Assembly: GCA_019787685.1 (NCBI GenBank)
Contig: JAHNUO010000012.1
Coordinates: 186,001-250,000, forward strand
Origin: Chiua virens
Taxonomy: Eukaryota > Basidiomycota > Agaricomycetes > Boletales > Boletaceae
Reading direction: 5' to 3'
DNA: 64,000 nucleotides
The position numbers and the translations under genes were made by a program. Shown here piece by piece: positions 44,676 through 54,516 of the stretch (positions within the stretch are counted from its first letter, which is position 1; each line of letters starts with the position of its first letter). Under the pieces are notes generated by a model that saw only the letters and a list, made by a program, of their open reading frames with translations, ran no database searches and was not told the origin of the DNA.

Positions 44676-44900
44676 GCCAGACCTCTTCTCCCGTTTCACC
44701 AGCCTTCTTCAAGTTCCATCTCTTTCGGCTCACGGGTACTGGCTAGTAAGTCTAACGCTTATGCATGTCATGTCAGCTTGCTCACAGCGCACTTTTCGCC
44801 AGCCTTTTTGTTCATTCTTCAAACTATCATTAATTTTCATAAACGGCCTAATAGCATCGTCGTTGATCGACTGTTCCTGCTTTTGTAATCACTTTTCAAG

Positions 44901-46451
44901 ATGCGTTCCAGTGCTGTACTCTCCGTAGCTTTCGTGACCGCTATCGTCACGGTCACACCGGTCCTCGCCGTTCCGACGCCTTTCCAGTAAGCAAACGAGC
45001 ATTCGTTTAATATTATTTGCTAACTGGGATGACCTGACAGCGACATACCAAAACTCATGGGCGGGGCTTCAGGAGACTCTTCTGTGGAGTCTTACAAGAG
45101 AGAGCCGTGGCTGCCCAGCTATGGTGTTGGACCTGTTCTCGTTCCTGGATTCTGCTCGGAGACTGGCGCATGTGATCGAGAACTTCAGTCCAGGGCAGCC
45201 ACTGCCACGAATGCTACCGTTCAGCAGGGTACTCTCACTCAAGACGAGGCTAACAAGATCATTCAGTGCGTGCCACGATAGAACGGTTTTCTGTGAATGC
45301 TGAAAAGAGAATAGGTTATTGCAATCGAGCGAAGGTGTAAAGTTCCTTCAGGGACTCGAGACTGATATCGCGCCGCTGCTGCACACTTCCGATCATACGA
45401 ACGGCACGGGAAACCATACGCTGTCTCATTCGACGTAGGTCTTAAGAGTCCTGTTTGATCGACTTACCTGTTGACACTGCTTTAGTCGCAGCTCTAAAAC
45501 AGCTGTGGCAGGCAGCGTGTTTGGCGGTATCAGTGCACTCTCCAGTTTAGGAAACGTGATTGCTTCCAACCTGTGAGTCCCAGTTATCCGATATACCTTT
45601 CGCACAAGATGATAAATGGTTTCACCAGCCATCTAAACAGTGGAAATAAGCGGTCTACTCCGTGAGTCCACATTTACCGGTGTACTTCGAGATTGGACAT
45701 TTCTGATTGACCTACGCGCAGAATTTCTTCCGAGCCAGTGCCATATTACGATTTCACCGCAACCGAGCATGCGGCCAAACGTGAACTATCTGAAGACTTT
45801 GGAGATATCGTTGCGTGAGTGCCACTGGACCTGTGTACGCGTTTGGGGGTGACAATGAATGGTTCTTCTAGGCGTAAATCTGCCGGTGAAGTCTTGGGCT
45901 CCGTGTTTGGCACTCTCGCCAACGCCTTCGTCACGTTGGATGGACAAGCCAAACGTGGACTATCTGAAGCGTCGGAGAATATCGTTGCGTGAGTACCACT
46001 GGACCTGTGTACGCGTTTGTGGGTGACAATGAATGATTCTACTAGGCGCAAATCTGCTGGTGAGATCTTGGGCTCCGTGTTTGGCACTCTCGCCAACGCC
46101 TTCGCCACGTTGGATGGACAGGCCAAACGTGGACTATCTGAAGCGTCGGAGAATATCGTTGCGTGAGTACCACTGGACCCATATACGCGCTCGGGGGTGA
46201 CAATGAATAATTCTACTAGGCGCAAATCTGCTGGTGAGATATTGGGCTCCGTGTTTGGCACTCTCGCCAACGCCTTCGCCACGTTAGATGGACAAGCCAA
46301 ACGTGGACTCCCTGAAGGCTCGGATGATATCTTGTGTGTCTCACTTCATGATATGCATCGCCGAGATGCGACTGATCATTCTCTTAGGCGCAGAAATTGG
46401 TTGGACGACCTCGTCCAGTATTTGGACCACATTGCCGTCACAGGACCTTGA
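44901..46451 (+). CDS. Secreted protein with tandemly duplicated exons and repeated KR sites (351 aa)
   Basis: Ten exons (44901-44986, 45041-45265, 45315-45434, 45486-45572, 45629-45661, 45722-45814, 45872-45988, 46046-46162, 46220-46333, 46388-46451) join in frame, and every intron is in phase 2. The N-terminus is a clear signal peptide (MRSSAVLSVAFVTAIVTVTPVLA). Exons 7, 8 and 9 are near-identical 39-residue units (RKSAGEILGSVFGTLANAF, then TLDGQAKRGLSEASENIVA), with a 174-bp exon-plus-intron period; exon 6 ends with a diverged half unit. Dibasic KR follows a small residue in each unit (AKRGL, AKREL), and also in SYKREP and NKRST. This is the pattern of Kex2-processed repeat precursors, so short peptides may be released in the Golgi. 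That role is inferred. No Pfam domain is recognised. A truncated copy lies at 52.1 kb. Confidence 0.8.
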
Positions 46452-47990
46452 GCTTCATGTACGACAGAATGTTTTGATAGCGTATACAGGCGAAATGGAA
46501 TACAATGTTTCATTGGCCGTACATGACTCACGATTCCATGAAATTTAAACCAACGTTTCTCTACTTCCGGTGTCGATGTACTCTAGATCTGAAGAACTCT
46601 AGACCTGAAGAACTACAGACATCCTTGGACCGACTTGAACAATAGTGTTCACAATTCAAATTGTCCTATCAGCTCTTAGCATAAGACGGACAAGATCGGG
46701 AGTGACAATCACGACTAGGATATGACTCGGAGCACTACGATACCCCCGCTGGCATACAAGATGTCCTCCCATTGACGTCCGTTCCTCAATGGTAGGTATA
46801 CCCGCTTCTACCTTTGGTCGACCCGCGGTGAATAGACTCATTCTTGACACATCAGCTTCAAACGAACGTCGCGATCACAAAGCCTGCTGAAGTTCGAATG
46901 GGATTGCTTGCAGATAGACTAGAAATGGCAGATCAGATGAATTCCGCCGCACCTCAATATCGCGTTTTTTCGTTTCTGCAGTCACTGTCCCCCACACCCT
47001 CTGTTCACTGGCACTCACGGATGGATGAAGTACCATCGCTATGCCCAGTATCACCACCAGAAGAGGATAGGAAGGAAGTGCCGGGACCAAATCTGTTCAC
47101 GTTCTACGAAGTCTAGTTCAGCGACTTCGCTGTCATCCTCACGAAATGATCCCCTCCGCAACCATTGTTCCACGATGGCCGCTCTACGGGAGCGGGTGAG
47201 TAACTCAACCATCAATGTACAATGTATTTCACAATTTCTTAGCAGCGTATGTCACCCAGTGACGGAGAACGATATACCTGGTTCACGATCCTGTTTCGAG
47301 GACTCCTTGCCATAACCGCAATCCCCTATGAACCGGAGGCGGATGATGATCATGCCGGTCCTGCTCAACAGAGGATTCATCTCGTACTGCTAATATCCAA
47401 GACTCGGATGCCCCGAGCCAAGCAGCTCCCGTATCCCTTCTCTTTCGATGGGTCGGTCACGTTGTAACAGTGATATCTCATCAACCATTGTCGGTGAACG
47501 ATCTCCCGAGCTTCGCGTAGTGGGGTCACGGTCGTTCCTGAAAGAGTAAGCAACGTCCAAGGCCCTGGATCGACCAAGCCAAGCAGCCCCTGTACGTCCC
47601 TTCTTTGACGATTGTGGCCACATCTTATCCACTTCCATCCGTTAGCCACCCCAAGCAAGTAATGCGTCTCAACCTGCCGCCGGAGGGTCTCTGGTTTCTG
47701 TCACGGCGAGCGTCCTTTCGTCCATCTTGTATCGTACAACCGAGGACCCCTGATTAGAATCAGTCACGCCGAGACAGAATGACAGTTGAATTGCGCGCAT
47801 GGCTGATTTACTTCTGACTATGCAGCGTAGACGTGTCATTCAACCGCACTAGGTCCCCCCGCAGCGTTCCTATGGGACACACGAACGGAGCAGAAAGTTG
47901 GGCTCAGACCATTCCACGTTATTGTCGTCCACCGACGGGCTTGACTTGCATTTTTCATTCGAATTTCGCAAAGTTGGTCAAGAGTCGAGG
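46452..47990. other. Gene-free stretch
   Basis: 3' flank of the secreted-protein gene and about 1.4 kb without a convincing gene. A minus-strand frame at 47090-46875 begins like a signal peptide but lacks support. AGCCAAGCAGC...CCCTTCT-like words occur twice (near 47408 and 47576), a small direct repeat. Confidence 0.3.
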
Positions 47991-47994
47991 TGTG

Positions 47995-48120
47995 CGGAGA
48001 ATATTATTTGTCCTCGAAAACGGGATGGAGAAGACGCGGCGGGTGAGTCGGGATGAGATCGTGGGGGGGAGGCGGGACAGGGAAACGGCTGGCTCGACGG
48101 TCCGTACTACTGCGTTGGTC
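47995..48120 (+). pseudogene. Fragment of UTP7 exon 1
   Basis: From about 48013, GAAAACGGGATGGAGAAGAC, then CGGCGGGTGAGTC and GAGATCGTG match UTP7 exon 1 at 54848-54900 (encoding ENGMEKTWRVSQDEIV) with few mismatches. Weaker similarity to CTCGACGG...CCGTAC continues to about 48110. There is no start codon, flanking exon or continuation. It is a captured or duplicated gene fragment 6.8 kb from its source. Confidence 0.6.
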
Positions 48121-48614
48121 TTTCTCCGAGTCGATAGCATGGCATGTGTCTCAGGCTACACCGACCTGGAGTTTTCTGCATCATTTAGGCATTCCACAGA
48201 AGGCTCCAACTTGAATATCCTGATCATCGCTCATGGGATCATTGTATGCAACTCGTCGTGCCAGTAACGCATGTTCAACGTGTCCATATTTGGCTATGCG
48301 TCAACAAGCGAGTGCGTGGATCACCTGCAGTAATTCGTGTGTTCGCTCCGATTGGTACCGTTCCCCAGGCCTTTGCAGCATGTTTCTTCCACTTCTCCGC
48401 TAAGTCATATCGGTCAATTTCCGTTTGCCAATACGAATCAGCATTCTTCCACACAGCCTACCACGGGACAAGCCAACAGACAGTACTGTTCTGCTCGTCT
48501 GTATATCTATCTCTGCCAGTCACACTGCGCTATCACTCCAAGCATTCACTTATCTCTCCACCAGAACCAAATCAAGACGCCATCCACAGCGACTCAGTCT
48601 CTCCCCTCAGGTAA
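48121..48614. other. Intergenic stretch
   Basis: No gene is recognised. It ends in a CT-rich leader just before the proposed start of the GTPase/coiled-coil gene. Confidence 0.3.
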
Positions 48615-51600
48615 ATGGACCCTCGCCGACCTGCATTTCCACCTCTTTCTGACCAACTCCTTTATCAGCTTCAAGCAGACAAATGGAACAGTCAGCGATT
48701 TCGGTAATTTCCTCATCTGCTCACAAACTACCGTTCATTCCTCCAACAGAGTCGGTGGTTGGAGAGTCGTTCGAGTAAAAGTGACGCATCGAGATCGCTC
48801 GAAGAGTTAGCGCAGCAACGAGATGCACAAACCCAAACACACTCTGGAAAGGGAAAGGTGAGACAATCGTGGCCCGTGGGTAGTTGAGTTTTGTTCACTT
48901 ATATAGCCTTGTCATATTCTACCTTACACTTCTCAATGTTCTCGGGAGAGAAGTCTAAGATACGTGACAGAGGTCAAGAAATCTCGACGGAAAAATCTCC
49001 GAGATTGGTGAACGTTGAAGACCTCAGAGAAAGCGATGTGATAATAGCGTGCGTAATGAAGATTTCAACAATGAAACAACTGATTCGGTCTTCTTCAGTG
49101 TCATGGGGTCATCAGGTTCTGGAAAGAGCAGTGTGAGATAATCAACAAGTGGTCGAGTTTCTTTTCCTCATATTCGCTCAGCTCATACACTCGATGACCG
49201 GATGGGGGATTGAAGAGATAAACAGTGGGTTGATATCATCAATTGACATCCGTGCTGTCCGATTTCGAGACCAAGAGACTGGTCAATTCGTAGTCCTAGT
49301 GGAGATGCCAGGATTCAGCAACTCCCATAAATCGGATCTCGAAATTTGGAATATGATTGCTGACTGGCTTAGCTTGAGGTAACATATGATGTTCGCCATT
49401 TACGGCTCTCACCTTCATCCTCCTTCGGACAGTTACAAGAAGCACAAACTCCTCTCTGGGATACTGTATTTGCATCAGATCACAGACAACCGCATGATTG
49501 GCACGCCCCTGAAGAACCTTCGGATAATTCCGAAGCTTTGCGGAAACAATGCTATGGACAAGCTATACCTCACTACGACGATGTGGGATCGTGTTCGAGG
49601 GGACGATGGGAGGAGAAGATTGGAAGAACTCAAATCGGAATTCTGGCGAGGCATGATCGAATACGGCGCCAAAGTATTTTGTTGCAGTGCCAATAATTCG
49701 CCGAAGGAGCTCCTTCAAATGATTCTTGGGAGCGATGATGGTGGCCGGAAATTGCTAATTCAGGAAGAAATGGTTGAGCTGAGGAAGGAATTCAAACAAA
49801 CGACAGCTGGGCGGGAACTGTACCCTCATTTGGAGGCTACAGTCCAGAGACAAATGAAACGTTTCTTTCCCAAGACACGTGACACCTTCAGCTCGATTGG
49901 GCTGAAACCGGCTCAGAGACCGCGCTCGCAGTTGCACGGCAAAAAAATCAAACCTCTCGACTCTTTGGATAGCACCCATCTCGCTACAGGACAAAAGGAC
50001 GAGGAAATTGTCGTTCGGCCTCCGGGTCACGACCTCGTCGTCCACCCCTCGGACTCCTTTGGCGATGTAGGTATCCACGCGCACGTTGTATTGGCCAACT
50101 CACTCTTTATCAGATAGCCATTCCGGATGAGCAAGAGAGCCATCATAAAGCCAGAGAGCTCGCGTTGGCACTCGAGAGGATCAACCAATTGTCGACAGAA
50201 CTCAACTCTCTTCGCGATCGATTCCAAGTCACATCATCATCTGTGGAAGAAAAAGATCGCATCATCACCACTCAGAACGCTGAAATCGAGCAGCTGCGTC
50301 GCGATTCTGTCACTAGCCAAGAACGTCACACGGCGGAGTCATCGGAGCTCACCTCCAAAGTGGCGGAGTGGAAACGCTCGGATGCTGCAAAGGCAGATAA
50401 ACTAAGCACTGTGCACAAGGACCTTGAGCAGCTCCGTTCCAACCTCGCTAAGTCCACCACTCAGATCGCCGATATTCGGCGACGCCACGCGACGGAGTCA
50501 GCCGAGCTCACTTCCGAACTCGAGGAGCTGAAACGCTCGAATACCATCAAAGCTCAAGATCTCACGTCGGCGCGCGAGCAAATCACGATCCTGGAAAACC
50601 ACCGCTCTACTTCATCTTCACGCATCACCGAGCTCGAGCAGCTTGGGGAGACCTTGTCAATAGAACTTCGCACTGTCAAAGACCAGCTGGAGAATACAGG
50701 TCGCATCGTTGCCTCCCTCACCGCCGATGTTCATCGGTGGAAATGTGCTGATGCTCAGAAAGCGGAGCAGATCGCCACTACCCTCAAACGTGTCGAGGAG
50801 CTTCAGAAAGATTTGTCCGTGTCAACTTCCAAGCTCGCAGACCTTGAAGGTCGCTATGAGGCGCAGTCGCACGACCTCATCTCCGCCCACGATCAGCTCC
50901 AGAGATCCCTATTAGAGACCCAGGATATCCACCAACATTACGATACTCAGTTCCAGCAGCTCAAATCCACTGTTTTGGAACATCAGCCCAAATTATTCGC
51001 CGCGCAACGGTTTGTCACCCTGGCCGACGACTACGCAGCCGAGACAATCACCCAGATGGTGCAGAGTATCAATGCAGATGTTCAGCGTACCACTTCACTC
51101 GTGGCCGGTTATCTTGTCGCGGACTTCCAACCGGCCATAGAGCCGACAGAAGAACAAACTTCTGCAGTACAAAGGGTATCAAAGTCGATAAATCAAACAT
51201 TGGTGGACCGCTTGGGGAGGAAAAAATCATGCGACGACGCGGTCTCGTACCTCACGATTGCACTTCGGGCTTACCTTGCATACCGCGTGCAATGGATCAT
51301 TTCCTCATGGACCCTCGACAAAGTGCGGGATACGGTTGATGAGGTTCTGGACGAGGTGTATGAAGAAATACAGAAAAATGGTGAGAAATGGAATCAGACT
51401 CGTAATTGACCTGTCTGTTAATGGTAGAGACAGAAACGCTAACAGTGGCCGGACGTTGGCGCTCACTTACGCGCACCTATATCTCGTCCTCTGGTACGAG
51501 CGACCTGAATACCCTCACCTCGGCTACCATTCAGGGGCTCTCAGACCTTGCTGTGATAGCTGGATGTGCCACGTCTGCTTCTGCAGCGAACAAGATTTCG

Positions 51601-51915
51601 TCAAGGTTCCGGTACAGCATATTGTTTATGGTATCGGCTGCTGTACAGCTGCGTAAGGTCGTCGGAGTTGTGGTATCGAGCGATTTCGAAGCCATAGTTG
51701 TTCGGTGTCCACGGACCTTTGATGCGACCACGATGGAGGTGGAAGTGGCGGATGATGGTAAAGGTCAAGCGGAGAAAGTTGTAAACGCAACGGCCCGGGC
51801 CCGGGGACGTAAAGTGCTGTGCGCGACTTCCTTGGGGCTAACGAAACGAGAGCTGTTACCAGGGTCGAATGAAGATACATCGACTTTGGTCAAGGCGCAG
51901 GTCATTCTTGAATAA
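48615..51915 (+). CDS. P-loop GTPase-like protein with long coiled coil (970 aa)
   Basis: Eight exons join in frame: 48615-48703, 48752-48857, 48951-49048, 49099-49132, 49182-49378, 49433-50066, 50114-51380, 51428-51915. After MDPRRPAFPPLSDQLLYQLQ and a basic/acidic stretch, VMGSSGSGKSS (about residues 99-109) is a Walker A motif. VLVEMPGFSNSHKSD follows where the family usually has DTPGF (the G3 Asp is Glu here), then SGILYLHQITDNRMIG and LTTTMWD (G4-like). Residues about 387-800 are heptad-rich, with alternating E/K/L such as TELNSLRDRF, SELTSKVAEWKRS and AKADKLSTVHKDLEQL. A C-terminal domain (RWRSLTRTYIS...KVLCATSLGLTKRE) closes it. The family is expanded in mushroom fungi, role unknown. 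The short first exons are less certain; ATG 48936 is an alternative start. Confidence 0.75.
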
Positions 51916-52079
51916 TGTTAGGTCTACATAGCTTTCTACTTTGTTTTTCAACTCCTACTGTTTTAGAGTGCCGGCTGTCTGACATGTGCTATCTCTGAAG
52001 CTGAAAGTTAGGTCTGATTAGTTGCGAGGAAGTTGACGGGGAGTGAACTGGCATGGGTTTAAAGATCCCGACTGTATGA

Positions 52080-52111
52080 GGCTAATGTCTAATTTTGGCT
52101 TACACCTTTGG
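52080..52111 (+). repeat. 32-nt repeat shared with the UTP7 leader
   Basis: GGCTAATGTCTAATTTTGG plus the following 13 nt match 54484-54515 (just before the UTP7 start) with two differences. The truncated secreted-protein copy starts immediately after it, so the repeat marks a rearrangement junction. Confidence 0.6.
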
Positions 52112-52700
52112 TTGTACTCTCCGTCGCTTTCGTGACCGCTGCCGTCACGGTCACACCGGTCATCGCCGTTCCGACGCCTTTCCAGTAAGCAAACGAGCCA
52201 AAACCCATGGGCGGGGCTTCAGGAGACTCTTCTGTGGAATCTTACAAGAGAGAGCCGTGGCTGCCCAGCTATGGTGTTGGACCTGTTCTCGTTCCTGGAT
52301 TCTGCTCGGAGACTGGCGCATGTGACCGAGACCTTCAGTCCAGGGCAGCCACTGCCACGAATGCTACCGTTCAGCAGGGTACTCTTACTCAAGACGAGAC
52401 TAACAAGATCATTCAGTGCGTGCCACGATAGAACGGTTTTCTGTGAATGCTGAAAAGAGAATAGGTTGTTGCAATCGAGCGAAGGTGTAAAGTTCCTTCA
52501 GGGACTTGATACCGCCCCGCTGCTGCACACTTCCGATCATACGAACGGCACGGGAAACCACGCACTATCTCATTCGACGTAGGTCTTGAGAGTCCTGTTT
52601 AATCGACTTACCTGTTGACGCGTTGCAGCTCTAAAACAGCTGTGGCAGGCAGCGTGTTTGGCGGTATCAGCGCACTCTCCAGTTTAGGAAACGTGAGTCG
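52112..52700 (+). pseudogene. 5' truncated copy of the repeat-exon secreted-protein gene
   Basis: From GTACTCTCCGT at 52114 the sequence follows exons 1-4 of the gene at 44901: VLSVAFVTAAVTVTPVIAVPTPFQ, MGGASGDSSVESYKREPWLPSYGVGPVLVPGFC, TLTQDETNKIIQ, LLQSSEGVKFLQGL and SKTAVAGSVFGGISALSSLGNV. The first codons are missing. Intron 1 is cut short: its GTAAGC donor runs directly into exon 2 without an acceptor. A few small deletions occur. Similarity ends near 52695, so the duplicated KR-repeat exons are absent. Not expected to work. Confidence 0.8.
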
Positions 52701-53021
52701 GAGGTGCCTGTGAAGGTTGAGAAGAGACTCAGGTGCAGTCGGCGGGTTCAATTTTAAAAGTTCCTACTTGACTGCCGATAAGACCTTCAAGGACACCATT
52801 TGGAGTGTTGAAGATCAGTATACCATACTGGTCATGGTATCCCGGGAGCGCTTATAGTATGGACATCAACACAATCACAAGCTTGAGATTTTTAATACAC
52901 AAGTATCTGACATACATGCAAGCCGGCAGCCAGCGTAATCGTACAAACACATACAAGGGAAGAAACTAGCTCCAAGTCTGAGAAACCGGCCATTGCAGCT
53001 CGATATACCGAAAACGAACAT
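52701..53021. other. Gene-free stretch
   Basis: Unique sequence between the truncated copy and family copy 5. No gene is recognised. Confidence 0.3.
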
Positions 53022-53104
53022 CGCGCTGGCTAAAGGTGAAGCTCCATCTCATGATGACAAAACGCCATGAAGATGAAGATCCTCTTTTAGCGGCGTCCCA
53101 TTGC
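53022..53104 (-). promoter_or_regulatory. Conserved 3' hairpin, family copy 5
   Basis: On the minus strand GGACGCCGCTAAAAGAGGATC (53103-53083) pairs with GGAGCTTCACCTTTAGCCAGC (53044-53024). The family's usual stop TAA lies in the first arm. Here the protein now ends 18 nt earlier in another frame because of an upstream frameshift, yet the hairpin is well kept. Confidence 0.65.
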
Positions 53105-53121
53105 CCCCCAGTAACTCGGCG

Positions 53122-53990
53122 TCATAGGACTGACACAGTAGAGGGGGGGATTGGGTTGCAGGAGGTGTTGTAACACCCCTCCTGCAGCGCATTTTCCTTG
53201 GGAAAAATCTTGCCTGTCGAGAGCGTGTACTCATTGAGCTGACGCTCAGTCTCGAACGATTTGGCTGTCACGCCCGTGGTCATCGCATCGACGACGTCAA
53301 CGAGGTTCACAAACGTCCCGCGCACAGTCTGGTCATAACCCAGGATTTCCGGTCGTTGAGCTTACGTCATTAACAAGGGAAAATAGGAACGACTTGCCTC
53401 ACGGCAGGTATGCAGGTCGTCTGGAACCGGCTTGATGCGCATAATGCGACACACATTCTGCCAGGTTCTGAGATCATCGACGTCCGTCCCATAGAACTTG
53501 TTGAACTGTAACACGAGAGCGTCGTTGAACTTTTGATGGGCACGTTTCCTTTCGGGGTGTTCCTTGTCCCAACCGAACTTGTTACAGAGACGGTGAAACT
53601 CCGAGGACGAGGACGCGGTGAGATCGTATTGGAAGCGAGGCGCATAGTGAGAGAAAAAAGCTTGAATTGGTCCGCGTGACCTCCACCCACGTGTAGGTTC
53701 CTAGGATAGGACTACGGTTCAGAACACTCATACTGGTTAGTAATAGGACTAACCTGATCTCCTCCTGTGGCATCCTGTCTTGCATGTGTTTTGCCAGCGT
53801 CGTATAGACGATAAAATTCATGCTCTGCAGATTTTATAGGGTCGTACTTGGCAAAGTATTTGTTGCGTGGCGTGCCCTTGGATCTTAAGCCACGGTGGTT
53901 CCTCCCGCCTTGTTTTTTCTGCGAAATAACAGTGTTAGAGTGAGGGCCGTGGTGTTCTGTTGGGCTTACCTGTTTATTTTTGGAGGTCAT
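53122..53990 (-). CDS. Basic-tailed family protein, copy 5 (open frame, altered C-terminus, 231 aa)
   Basis: Four exons join in frame on the minus strand: 53990-53970 (MTSKNKQ), 53918-53754 (KKQGGRNHRG...NKYFAKYDPIKSAEHEFYRLYDAGK), 53700-53398 (EPTRGWRSRGPIQAFFSHYAPRFQYDL...EFHRLCNKFGWDKEHPERKRAHQKFNDALVLQFNKFYGTDVDD...PVPDDLHTCRE) and 53328-53122 (TVRGTFVNLVDVVD...YTLSTGKIFPKENALQEG). The second exon is an extra partial copy of the N-terminal module, as in copy 1. The last intron starts GCAAGT. A small deletion after FPKENA replaces the usual GGVLRYLLRHI and arginine-rich tail by an unrelated 20-residue end. It is probably decaying, but still a complete reading frame. Function unknown. Confidence 0.6.
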
Positions 53991-54320
53991 TGTACTGTAT
54001 AGCGACGAGGCAGAGGACGGGTATTTGGGTTAAAGGGTTGAAGGGTGGTAATAAGAGGACTTGCTGCGGTGACTGAGTTTGCAAGGTGTTAAATCTGTTT
54101 TGCTTATCGGATGCCTTGTGCATGGACTAATGGAAGTGAGATGAAAGAAGTACCAATTTGAAAAAAGGATATGACCCTGCGCCGAAGCTGGTTACCTGTG
54201 GCGTTATCGAGATTAAGTGCTCAGATTCTCGCCTCACTCACCTTCACCCAGCATGCTCTAGCTCTGAAGATAAACGCACACGACAGATAACTCTGATCAA
54301 GATCTCAAACACCAAAAAGG
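53991..54320. other. Intergenic stretch between family copies 5 and 6
   Basis: It includes the upstream flank of copy 5 (minus strand). No gene is recognised. Confidence 0.3.
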
Positions 54321-54480
54321 TCGCGCTGGCTAAAAGTGGAGCTCCATCCCAGGAGGATAACCAACACTGGGGTGAGAACCCTCTTTTAGCGGCGCCTCTG
54401 CCTGCTGGAAGCAGCATCACGAGGGTGCTGCAGGAGGGATCGTAACACCCTGCATTCGGTACCGTGGGAAAATATGCGCT
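54321..54480 (-). pseudogene. Copy 6: C-terminal fragment of the basic-tailed family with its hairpin
   Basis: On the minus strand 54480-54388 reads RIFSHGTECRVLRSLLQHPRD and ends SRQRRRR-stop, matching KIFPGEHAYAGGVLRYLLRHILHPRD...RR of copy 4. The TAA lies within GGCGCCGCTAAAAGAGGG (54396-54379), which pairs with GGAGCTCCACTTTTAGCCAGC (54343-54323). The rest of the gene is missing: the UTP7 leader follows directly at 54484. It is a solitary 3' end. Confidence 0.7.
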
Positions 54481-54516
54481 GTAGGCTAACGTCTAATTTT
54501 GGTTTACACCTTTGGC

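Noticed and set aside
46875..47090. Minus-strand 71-codon frame starting like a signal peptide (MVPALPSYPLLVVILG)
   Set aside because: No splice partner, homology or promoter; could be a small secreted protein but the evidence is too thin.
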